Shown: piece by piece, positions 7,153 through 14,102 of the stretch
How the letters are laid out: the number at the start of each line of letters is the position of its first letter
How positions within the stretch are numbered: the first letter of the stretch is position 1
Assembly (NCBI GenBank): GCA_045648445.1
Contig: JAZRNY010000029.1
Span: 1 to 24,213 of the forward strand
Direction of reading: 5' to 3'
DNA from: SIG607 sp045648445
GTDB lineage: Bacteria > Bacillota > Clostridia > Oscillospirales > Acutalibacteraceae
DNA length: 24,213 nucleotides
Made by a program: the position numbers and the translations under genes
Notes under the pieces: model-generated
What the model was told of the DNA's origin: nothing
The model's input: the letters and a program-made list of their open reading frames with translations, nothing else
Databases searched by the model: none

Positions 7153-8265
7153 TTAGTATTTTAACGAATTAATCATTGCCCGTGCAGTATTTATATACTT
7201 GTTATAAACTTCTGTGTTCGCAAAAACAAAATACCCAGAATAAACTTTATCATCAATTTTTGATGTAAATACGATTAAATAAATATTATCTGAAGTTTTG
7301 CATTCACGATAGTAAGCAATTTTCTCATTTTCTAATTGAACTGGCATTTCTACTATATTTTCTAAGGATATACTAGAACCATCCTCGCTTAAGAGTTGAT
7401 TGGCTTTTACTATATCAGCAGCACTTTTATCCGATGTGTACGGGGCATTTATTACAAAATTGAATTCACTTTCATCGCCTGTTTCAATACTTTTCATATC
7501 GCTAAACATCAAAAAATTATCAGAATCCCATTCACTAACAAGTCCCAATTCAGGTGTACAGGAGAAGTCAATTCCAAAAGGGGTCCCTCGTGAATCGCTA
7601 ATGTCCACAATACCTTCGATCATATCGTTAAGCCTTTCTATTTTTGAATATTCAATCGTTTCCTCTTCGGCGTCAGTATCATTAGATTTAGTAATGCTTA
7701 CAATAGCTTTTTGATCTAACAATTGAATATTGCCTTCAACTCCTTCTTCAGTTTTAAAATAAGCTTTGCCATCACTTTTTATATTTGCTACAACTCTTTC
7801 TGCTCCCCATAATCGATAATAAAACAAATCAAAAACAATTATTTCATCGGTTACGTTATAGATGGTTAATTCTTTTTCAAAAGCCCCACCATAGTCCGCA
7901 CCATTAACGAACATAGTTTTACTGTAATTTTTTTCAGTGTTTAAAACCTCCTCAGATACAACAGTCTCCGATTGCGAAGTTTTGTTCTCAACATCTACAG
8001 CATCTTTTTTTAGAACTACAAGCAAAATAATTAACACTATTGTTAATGTTAATGCTGTAGAAACAATTGAAACAACTGTTTTCTTTGTTATATTGGGCTT
8101 CTTTTTGTCATAAGGTTCAATTTTATGCTGAAAACTTAATCCTTCTTTTTGGAGTTTATTTATTTCTTCAGCATCAAATACAACCCCACACGTTTTGCAT
8201 TGATAGTTACCTTCACTATCGATTTCAATTGTGAAATTTTCACAAATGCTACATTTAATTTCCAT
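7153..8265 (-). CDS. Zinc-ribbon single-pass membrane protein, last gene of the SPFH/TIR operon
   Basis: The 370-residue protein has a zinc ribbon (C5-x2-C8 and C23-x2-C26) facing the cytoplasm, a lysine-rich linker, one membrane helix at about 62-86 (VVSIVSTALTLTIVLIILLV), and a 280-residue acidic, beta-rich external part with no family I recognise. The Cys positions are identical to those of the TIR protein encoded just upstream (8276-9751), suggesting a shared partner or common ancestry of the N-termini. Its ribosome site AGAGGT overlaps the TAG of that gene, 10 bp apart, so translation is coupled. Only a weak 6-bp hairpin (TCGTTA/TAACGA) is seen around the stop. The general layout resembles YdjG-like zinc-ribbon membrane partners of SPFH proteins, by analogy only. 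Confidence 0.75.
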   Translation of the reverse strand: MEIKCSICENFTIEIDSEGNYQCKTCGVVFDAEEINKLQKEGLSFQHKIEPYDKKKPNITKKTVVSIVSTALTLTIVLIILLVVLKKDAVDVENKTSQSETVVSEEVLNTEKNYSKTMFVNGADYGGAFEKELTIYNVTDEIIVFDLFYYRLWGAERVVANIKSDGKAYFKTEEGVEGNIQLLDQKAIVSITKSNDTDAEEETIEYSKIERLNDMIEGIVDISDSRGTPFGIDFSCTPELGLVSEWDSDNFLMFSDMKSIETGDESEFNFVINAPYTSDKSAADIVKANQLLSEDGSSISLENIVEMPVQLENEKIAYYRECKTSDNIYLIVFTSKIDDKVYSGYFVFANTEVYNKYINTARAMINSLKY

Positions 8266-8275
8266 TTGTTTACCT

Positions 8276-9751
8276 CTAGTATAATGTAAAATGATAATTT
8301 TCTGATGAAATAGAATAAATGACTTTTTTAGTGTCAGAACTCATTTGTGTGTATATTTCTTCGTTATCTAAATCGAATTGCATATCTGTTGGATATCTGG
8401 CAAAAATATAGTACTCTACATCCATGATGACTTCACCAATTATTCCACCGCTAGCAAAAGCATCATAGTTTTCATCTTTAGTAAGGATTATGTCAAAAAG
8501 CCAACCGTCGCCAGTTCGAATGTATCCGCTCTTTTCATAAACCGAAACTGTGTACTCGAATTCATTTGTTAATGTATCATATCCAGAACCGGCGGTCATC
8601 TCAACATGATAATTATCCACCCAAGAATCAGGGACAGTCATATTGAAATATTTTGTCTGTATTATATTTTCGCTTACTGAAGGAGCCGACGATGATGAAT
8701 CTATCACTTCCGCATCATTGCCTCTAAATAGAGTCAAAACAGAAACACCAATAGTTAATATAACTATTAAGCCAACGACAATCAATGTCCATTTGTTTTT
8801 CAATAGATCCATTACCGTTGTTGAGGCAGAAGTTTGAACTGTTTTTTTGTTTTCTTCAGAAGGTTTTATAATTTTTTTAATTCCGCGAATCATATCTTGC
8901 AGGAATCCGATTTTTGACATATCTTGCGATTGTAGGTATGCAAATTCACTTGGAAGACTATAAGCGTCCATGTCTTTATATGCCGGAATAAGAACCTTAT
9001 CTTCACCTTTTTTAATTAAATCAAGATAACGACTCCATTCATTCCTTACCCATACAGCATTAAAGTATTCGGGCTTTGTTCCAATAGCCACCATTACTTT
9101 TGCACTGTTAAGAGCGGCAAATATATACGGTTCATAAGCAGAGCCAAGCTTATCTTCAAGTGTTATTCTTGCAAAAAACACCTTGAAACCTTCTGTGGTC
9201 AACTGATGATATAGATCATTTGCAATAACACTGTCTTGTGTTCTGCTGCCGTTTTCATCTGTTTCTTTATAACAAATAAATACATCAAACGGTTCTTCAT
9301 TTTGAGAAATTGCGAGTATGTTTTTTTGTATGTCATCAATTGCTTTCGCCTCGGTGGCATAAACTACTTTTTGTTCTTTGCTTGCAAATTCTATTGCTTT
9401 TTTATAGTCTTCGTCGGCAAAAACAGAAGAGTACTGCGTTCTATGTACTGTAGGCACCTGTTTTTTTGTTGCAGGGTCTTCAACATATTCAATACCATAA
9501 CGGCAAAGCACTAAAGACCAATACGCTTCTGAATCGGTATTATCTTCATTAAGTATTTGTTCAAAAATACCAATAGCTTTATCAAACTCATTACTTCTGC
9601 GGTAATGGTTTGCCCTTTCATATAAAGTGGCCATCCTTTCATCTTGAAGTTTCGGCAAGGTCTGTTTTGTTCCGCAATACGGACATTCCGCAATACCGGA
9701 TCCCTTTTGAAAGTCCATTTCTCCAGCACACATTTTACATTTAAAAACCAT
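8276..9751 (-). CDS. Zinc ribbon - TPR - TIR - transmembrane protein
   Basis: Domains in order over 491 residues: zinc ribbon (C5, C8, C23, C26); one or two TPR-like helical repeats (about 40-85); TIR domain from FDVFICYKETDENG (155) to about 295, with the box LGSAYEPYIFAALNSAKVMV, in which Glu207 sits where bacterial NAD-cleaving TIRs have their catalytic Glu; one membrane helix at 320-342; and an external domain of about 145 residues with no assigned family. TIR domains either cleave NAD+ (or make signalling nucleotides) or mediate assembly. Soluble zinc ribbon/TPR/TIR proteins are widespread in Firmicutes; here the TIR is tethered under the membrane and coupled to an outside domain. AAGGGGAT precedes the start, and the gap to the DUF6273 gene is 12 bp. 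Confidence 0.85.
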   Translation of the reverse strand: MVFKCKMCAGEMDFQKGSGIAECPYCGTKQTLPKLQDERMATLYERANHYRRSNEFDKAIGIFEQILNEDNTDSEAYWSLVLCRYGIEYVEDPATKKQVPTVHRTQYSSVFADEDYKKAIEFASKEQKVVYATEAKAIDDIQKNILAISQNEEPFDVFICYKETDENGSRTQDSVIANDLYHQLTTEGFKVFFARITLEDKLGSAYEPYIFAALNSAKVMVAIGTKPEYFNAVWVRNEWSRYLDLIKKGEDKVLIPAYKDMDAYSLPSEFAYLQSQDMSKIGFLQDMIRGIKKIIKPSEENKKTVQTSASTTVMDLLKNKWTLIVVGLIVILTIGVSVLTLFRGNDAEVIDSSSSAPSVSENIIQTKYFNMTVPDSWVDNYHVEMTAGSGYDTLTNEFEYTVSVYEKSGYIRTGDGWLFDIILTKDENYDAFASGGIIGEVIMDVEYYIFARYPTDMQFDLDNEEIYTQMSSDTKKVIYSISSENYHFTLY

Positions 9752-9763
9752 TTTTATATCCCC

Positions 9764-11407
9764 TTATTCAAGACTTATCCAAATTGAAGGACGAACGCCC
9801 TTATCCCTAACAACCTGATCACCTTCGGCTTTTACCCATCCTGTAGGTGATGTATACATAATACCGTCATCAGTAGCGGTACGTGTCCACCATTCTTCCG
9901 ACGTTTTAAACGTAACTATTTTCGCTAATTCGTCCATTTCATCAACACTGAGCAAAAATACTTTATCAGATGTGTCGCCTGTACCGGTGAATAATATCTG
10001 ATTTTGCTGTTCCGCAGAGAAATTTGTTATAAATTCCTCATTGAGCCATGTTCTTAAAGACGAAGTTTCCCATGTAACTTTTCTGATTGCATCATTAAAA
10101 GGCTTCTGAGCAATCGGTTTTTCAGTTATTAAAAGCATTTTGTCCGATTCTGTTTTTAATATTTTCCAAGCAATCGGAGAATTGTTATATGTACCGAAAT
10201 AAATTATATCACCATCAGATAGGCGGTTATATATCTGTTCTATACGAAGCTTGCTATCTTTAAAATCACCTAAAGAAGAATATATATTGATAGCTTCAGA
10301 GTATTTGCCCTCATTAAAGTATTTTTCGGCAACATCATAATTGTTTTGCTTAATAATGTTTTCAGCCTCTTTGATTTTATCTGCACTGTCTTTATATTCG
10401 CTTATCTCTGTAAATGCAGTAATGGCCTGCTCGTATTTTTCGTTTTCCAACAGCGCTATTGCAGTATCATATTTTTGTTGCAAAATAGCGTTTTGGGCTA
10501 CTTCTATTTGCATTTCGCTATCTCTGTAATCACCCAAAGATTCAAATGCAACAATTGCTTCTGAATATTTTTCTAAATCCAGTAAGGTTTTGGCTGCATT
10601 GTACTTTTGTGTAGGAATTATAACAAAACATACTACTAATACTATGGTTGCTATACCAGCTAAAATGCCAAAAGCCGTTCCTACATATTTTACACCCGAA
10701 TTATCCGATGCAACTTCAACATCTTTTACGCCTTTAAGAGTTTTGCACTGCATTGCTCTTTCTTTAAGCTGTTTTTCAATTTTGTCTAATAATTCTTCGG
10801 CTTCTTCCTTAATTCCTACGCATTTTTCAAGCAAAGAAACATTTTGTAAAATTTCCTCTTCAAGCTCAAAAAGTCGCGAATGGCTCATAGGGTCACTAAA
10901 TCTTATGGTTTCAGCTAAATCTTTTAATCTTTTTGAAATATCAGATTCATTCGATGTAATTAAGGTTACTTTGTTTTGCAGTTCTCGTATAAATAAAACC
11001 TTTTGTGCTGTTTTTTGTTCTTTTTTATCTATAGTTTGTGTTTCTGCATGTACTGCTAAAATAATTATTAAAAATACTGCGGTAACGATACAGTCTAAAA
11101 TCAATGCTAAAAAATAACCTTGAGAATAGAAAAACATTTGCCATATAGACAAAACTATCTGAATCACAAAATAAACCCAAGTCAGTTTTACATGCGCCAA
11201 TTTAAAAAACTGCTCTTCGTTATCCTTGCTATCAAACAAAAAGACAAACATTGCAGATAACAAAATTGTAGCAAAAACCGCAAAACTATATCCCAACCAA
11301 AAAATCAAATTGTGTTGTATCGGCGCAAGAAAAGCAATTACGCTGAAAACAACCAATAAAACCATTGCCGCAACTACACTTACGCCCTTATTTTTATTAA
11401 AAGTCAT
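9764..11407 (-). CDS. Multi-spanning membrane protein with coiled coil, TPR-like repeats and DUF6273 domain
   Basis: In order over 547 residues: four membrane helices (about 10-30, 35-58, 75-95, 98-120); a charged coiled-coil stretch (124-235); a fifth helix (243-266); three tandem repeats of about 40 residues of the form KYxEAIxxFxxLGDYxDS (268-395); and a DUF6273 domain (400-547) with IIYFGTYNNSPIAWKIL, VTWETSSLRTWLN, LLSVDEM, WWTRT and GVRPSIWISL. With an even number of helices first, the coiled coil should be inside and the repeats plus DUF6273 outside. DUF6273 is common in secreted or surface proteins of gut Clostridia and resembles formylglycine-enzyme/C-type-lectin-like folds; no catalysis is claimed. 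It lies 23 bp after the SPFH gene in the same operon. Confidence 0.82.
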   Translation of the reverse strand: MTFNKNKGVSVVAAMVLLVVFSVIAFLAPIQHNLIFWLGYSFAVFATILLSAMFVFLFDSKDNEEQFFKLAHVKLTWVYFVIQIVLSIWQMFFYSQGYFLALILDCIVTAVFLIIILAVHAETQTIDKKEQKTAQKVLFIRELQNKVTLITSNESDISKRLKDLAETIRFSDPMSHSRLFELEEEILQNVSLLEKCVGIKEEAEELLDKIEKQLKERAMQCKTLKGVKDVEVASDNSGVKYVGTAFGILAGIATIVLVVCFVIIPTQKYNAAKTLLDLEKYSEAIVAFESLGDYRDSEMQIEVAQNAILQQKYDTAIALLENEKYEQAITAFTEISEYKDSADKIKEAENIIKQNNYDVAEKYFNEGKYSEAINIYSSLGDFKDSKLRIEQIYNRLSDGDIIYFGTYNNSPIAWKILKTESDKMLLITEKPIAQKPFNDAIRKVTWETSSLRTWLNEEFITNFSAEQQNQILFTGTGDTSDKVFLLSVDEMDELAKIVTFKTSEEWWTRTATDDGIMYTSPTGWVKAEGDQVVRDKGVRPSIWISLE

Positions 11408-11430
11408 TTCAATAAACCCCTTATTTTAAA

Positions 11431-12567
11431 TTAAAGATTTTTAAGAAGTGCAGTTTTTTCTGCAGCAAACTCTTCTTCTGACAATATACCCATTTCCTTC
11501 ATCATCATTAATTTTTCAAGTTTTTGTTTAAATACAGCCATTGGATCGTTCGGTTGTTGCGCAGGTGTAGATTGTACCGGTACGTTTATGCTTTGAGTCA
11601 CATCATTCATCATACCACCGACCATACCGCCAACAGCACCGCCAACACCAGCCATAGTCCCAAATCCTACGCCCATATTCGTAAATTCTCCCACAGCTTC
11701 ATTCTCTGCAACCTTTTCAGCAACTTTAAATGCCTGTTCTTGTTGGTAGGTATATCCTTCTTGAGCTCGTTTAGTCGCCATTGCCTGAGATTCAATAACT
11801 GTTTTTTGGGCTTCGGTTTGAGCATAAATGATATCCGTCTGCTGTCTAAGCTTTGCTTCTGCAACATCAGAATATTGCCTAATATGTAAATCCTTGAACT
11901 TCTGATATGCTGGTTCGTCTTCAGGTTTTGCTATGTTCGTAATAAAGAACTTTTCAAGTGAAATACCATATTCACTGAAATCAGGTAACAATTTTACCTT
12001 TAACGCATCAGACAATTCTTCCATATGAGAATCGGCCTCAAAAATAGAAAAACTTGCTGTTTGCATAGTGCCGGCAATATACGGTTTAACCTTAGACATA
12101 AGGAAAGAGCGGAACTTTTGCATAAGCCCGGATTGCGTTAAAACGGTTTCCGTTCCTACTATTTTAACAAGAAGTTTTCTGGAATCCTCAACCGACAAGA
12201 CCATTTCGCCGGATGCACCGATTTGCAACGGAAAATTATAGGTAGGTTCCATATACTGAACCTGACTGTCGGTCCCCCACTTTATTGCCATCTGGTGAGA
12301 TTTATTAATAAAATATACTTCACAGTGGAAAGGTGATTTTCCTCCTGTAGGAAGGTTTATCAACCTTTTTAAAATGGGAATATTAGATGTATCAAGCGTA
12401 TATCTACCGGAAGAAAATAAATCCAAAGCCTGACCATTCTTAAAAAGGACCGCTTCTTGATTTTCATGAACAATTAATTGAGATAATGTGTTAAAATCCT
12501 CCTTAGGATATTTCCACACAAAGGTTTCGTTATCGCCTTCATATTTAATAACATTTGCAAGTGCCAT
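11431..12567 (-). CDS. SPFH domain protein with C-terminal SHOCT motif (YdjI/virion-core-like)
   Basis: The 378-residue protein shows the SPFH family described as YdjI or virion-core-like: an N-terminal ENQEAVLFKNGQ block, PFHCEVYFINKSHQMAIKWG, an SPFH body to about 230, a long Ala/Gln/Glu helix (235-285), a Gly/Met-rich segment (290-325), and a SHOCT motif at 340-378 (MKEMGILSEEEFAAEK). It has no membrane helix of its own; such proteins form oligomers at membrane microdomains. In Bacillus subtilis, YdjI works with zinc-ribbon and membrane partners YdjG/YdjH to bring PspA to the membrane. Here the partners appear to be three downstream membrane proteins, one bearing TIR, and no PspA is present in the window. 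ATG at 12567 abuts the TAA of the RHH gene, and GGAGG lies inside that gene's end. Confidence 0.85.
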   Translation of the reverse strand: MALANVIKYEGDNETFVWKYPKEDFNTLSQLIVHENQEAVLFKNGQALDLFSSGRYTLDTSNIPILKRLINLPTGGKSPFHCEVYFINKSHQMAIKWGTDSQVQYMEPTYNFPLQIGASGEMVLSVEDSRKLLVKIVGTETVLTQSGLMQKFRSFLMSKVKPYIAGTMQTASFSIFEADSHMEELSDALKVKLLPDFSEYGISLEKFFITNIAKPEDEPAYQKFKDLHIRQYSDVAEAKLRQQTDIIYAQTEAQKTVIESQAMATKRAQEGYTYQQEQAFKVAEKVAENEAVGEFTNMGVGFGTMAGVGGAVGGMVGGMMNDVTQSINVPVQSTPAQQPNDPMAVFKQKLEKLMMMKEMGILSEEEFAAEKTALLKNL

Positions 12568-12759
12568 TTATTTATCCTCCTTGATTTCGAGATTATCAAC
12601 AGCAAACTCCAGACACAACTGAATAATCTCATTCCTGGTTCGTCCGGTCTTCTCTGCGATCTTATCAAGTTCTTCAACTAATTCATTTGTTAGTCGTGAT
12701 GATACTACCATAGTTTCGCCCCTGTACTTTTTCGAAGTAATAATTAATTTTTTATCCAT
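12568..12759 (-). CDS. Ribbon-helix-helix (CopG/Arc-like) regulator, first gene of the SPFH/TIR operon
   Basis: The 63-residue protein has an N-terminal strand (TMVVSSRLTNEL) followed by two helices (VEELDKIAEKTGRTRNEIIQLCLEFAVDNL), the ribbon-helix-helix fold that binds palindromic DNA as a dimer or tetramer. AAAGGTGA precedes ATG 12759. It is directly followed by the SPFH gene with no spacing. Upstream, TACAATTGTA palindromes cover the promoter, so autorepression of the whole operon is the simplest reading. Such regulators can also act as antitoxins, but no separate small toxin is adjacent. Confidence 0.85.
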   Translation of the reverse strand: MDKKLIITSKKYRGETMVVSSRLTNELVEELDKIAEKTGRTRNEIIQLCLEFAVDNLEIKEDK

Positions 12760-12775
12760 TTACTTCACCTTTCTG

Positions 12776-12891
12776 TACACCATTGTACTACAATTGTATT
12801 TTAATGTCAACACCTTTGTGATTAAAGTGTCGAAAAATGGTTCATTACCACGAATTAATTATAAACTACAATTGTAAAAATTACAAGTGTA
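12776..12891 (-). promoter_or_regulatory. Promoter and TACAATTGTA operator array of the SPFH/TIR operon
   Basis: On the minus strand TTGACA (12805-12810) and TACAAT (12782-12787) are 17 bp apart. The palindrome TACAATTGTA lies in the spacer (12789-12798) and again at 12867-12876. A one-mismatch copy, TACAAGTGTA, is at 12882-12891 and a stretched copy, TACACCATTGTA, covers the -10 box (12776-12787). The two proximal sites would block polymerase and the two distal ones could allow looping or cooperative binding. The RHH protein encoded by the first gene is the likely ligand (inference). Confidence 0.75.
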
Positions 12892-12917
12892 ATCTCTATA
12901 TCGTATAGAATTAAGAA

Positions 12918-12939
12918 AGGAGCAGATTTCTCTGCTCCT
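12918..12939 (-). terminator. Terminator downstream of repeat copy D
   Basis: A perfect 9-bp stem, AGGAGCAGA / TCTGCTCCT, with TTTC/GAAA loop. On the minus strand it is followed by TTTCTTAATT. It separates transcripts coming from copy D from the RHH operator region. Confidence 0.72.
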
Positions 12940-12994
12940 AGAAATATATATAAAACCGCCCAAAACCATAAAAATAGGGGCTTGTGTTCAATAG

Positions 12995-13268
12995 GGCAAA
13001 CCAGCGAAAACCCAGTGTTTATAAGGGGTTATAGCACTTTTGTGTTATTATAACACGAGCCGCTATTCTTCTCACCTTTCCTCTTGCGGTGCCCGACTCT
13101 GCGCTCACTCCTATCGTGGCGCAATCGTCGACCGCGGCGCTTCCTTACGCTCGCTGCATCTCACACCGTGAGCGCTCGCGACGTCACCTGTTGCTTTCAT
13201 ATATACATTTCTCCTTAAATTACAAATTGTGTTGTTGTTATCTATAATTAAGGAGATTCATACTGTAT
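12995..13268 (-). repeat. AbrB-leader repeat, copy D (interrupted)
   Basis: It matches copy A at GCGAAAACCCAGTGTTTATA, at the palindrome GTGTTATTATAACAC (13042-13056), at CTATTCT, and again at CCTGTTGCTTTCATATATAC and the leader 13211-13255, ending in the same CATACTGTAT. Between CTATTCT and CCTGTTGC a GC-rich block of about 112 bp replaces ten bases. From ATG 13200 (AAGGAG upstream) a 29-residue frame runs to TAG at 13111, beginning MKATG and then entering the block. Beyond the block the old frame VRRIAARVIITQ resumes without a start. The leader pairing CTCCTTAAATTA with TATAATTAAGGAG is retained. Confidence 0.7.
13072..13189. other. GC-rich insertion inside repeat copy D, flanked by TCACCT
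   Basis: Alignment to copies A and B shows about 112 extra bases here. The block is very GC-rich in an AT-rich setting. TCACCT occurs at both borders (13072-13077 and 13184-13189), as a short target duplication would. It has short internal inverted pieces such as GCGCTCAC against GTGAGCGC, but no ORF of note. The origin is not recognised. Confidence 0.5.
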
Positions 13269-13272
13269 GAGT

Positions 13273-13770
13273 TTACTTTTTGAGTTGTTTTTCCATCAAC
13301 TGCATACATTTAGAGAGCATTCTCATAACGTGAAAAGGGCCTTTATAAGTATGGCCTTTGCAGGCAGGTTCTGTAGGCAATCCGTCACGGCGTAAGTACC
13401 CAAACCATTCGCCGTATTTGTGATCGGAAAAATGTTCAAAGGCATAATTTGATACTTCAGTGAAGATTTTCTTATACTTTTGTTCTCCTGTGTTAATATA
13501 CAGCATAAGCGATGCTATAATTGCCTCGTTGTGCGGCCACCAAAGTTTCATATCATGCTCATACGCTTCAACGGGGAAGCCTAAGACGTCTTTGAAATAT
13601 AAAATTCCACCGTATTCTTTGTCCCAACCCAGTTCAAAAGCGTTATCAAAAACTTCTTTTGCAAATCCAAGAAGTTCATTATCGTTTCTTTTTATAGCCT
13701 CTTCCAAAAGGAACCTGCCCCTGTACCTTAGGAAGCTCGTCCCAAGTTTCGTATCTGTACCACCCTGCAA
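13273..13770 (-). pseudogene. C-terminal fragment of an N-acylglucosamine 2-epimerase family protein
   Basis: About 150 residues of good similarity to the second half of the AGE family: GRFLLEEAIKR, ELGWDKEYGGILYF, KLWWPHNEAIIASLMLY, then the C-terminal YGEWFGYLRRDG and CKGHTYKGPFHVMRML. The family is about 390-400 residues long and uses an alpha/alpha barrel to interconvert N-acylglucosamine and N-acylmannosamine, or related sugars. The first 230 or so residues are missing, and the sequence upstream of about 13730 belongs to a different gene in another frame. An active enzyme is not expected. The nominal Met at 13770 is not a credible start. Confidence 0.7.
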
Positions 13771-13915
13771 AAAGATCGCCTTCCTTTATGAGCAAAGGCA
13801 TTTCCTCTGTTGTATATTTAAAAATAGTCGCCTGTCTGATGCTTGGAGAAAGCTCGCTTAGCTCGTCGTGATATTTATTTTTTATATAGTCGATAACTCT
13901 GTAATACATAGTCAA
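13679..13915 (-). pseudogene. N-terminal fragment of an unidentified enzyme, possibly a glycyl-radical enzyme, fused out of frame to the AGE fragment
   Basis: The frame from ATG 13915 reads MTMYYRVIDYIKNKYHD, then SIRQATIFKYTTEEMPLLI and KEGDLFAGWYRYE. The stretch of the form SxRxAxxFxxxxEExPLxIxxGDLFAG resembles the early part of pyruvate formate-lyase-like enzymes, which I rate only as likely. Similarity ends near 13730, after which codons of the AGE gene appear in a shifted frame. A deletion joining two genes explains this best. No clear ribosome site of usual strength is seen before 13915. Confidence 0.4.
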
Positions 13916-14053
13916 ACTCTTTCAAAGTATTAATTTTAATTTATTGTATCATATCATATCAAATTTAATAAATCAATAAGATATAAAATATAAAAGAATA
14001 AAGATATTGAAGAATATATAACTCTATTCTATGTGGGAGTTTATTCTACAATA

Positions 14054-14082
14054 TTTACTTTTAAAATCAAGTGTGATAAAAT
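14054..14082 (+). promoter_or_regulatory. Promoter of the acyltransferase gene
   Basis: TTTACT at 14054-14059, a 17-bp spacer, and TAAAAT at 14077-14082, followed by the strong ribosome site GTGGAGGCGGTGA before ATG 14103. Confidence 0.6.
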
Positions 14083-14102
14083 AAAGTGGAGGCGGTGATT
14101 GT

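Noticed and set aside
10590..11117. 175-codon plus-strand frame rich in Ser and Cys
   Set aside because: It is antisense to the coiled-coil part of the DUF6273 protein and has the composition of a mirrored coding frame.
12568..12759. RHH gene as antitoxin of a toxin-antitoxin pair
   Set aside because: The adjoining gene is a 378-residue SPFH protein, not a small toxin; an operon regulator explains the layout better.
3376..13255. Dispersed repeats as a CRISPR array
   Set aside because: The copies are long, far apart, carry start codons and ribosome sites, and there are no regular spacers.
13460..13861. 133-codon plus-strand frame
   Set aside because: It is antisense to the AGE fragment, with no ribosome site and no recognisable domain.
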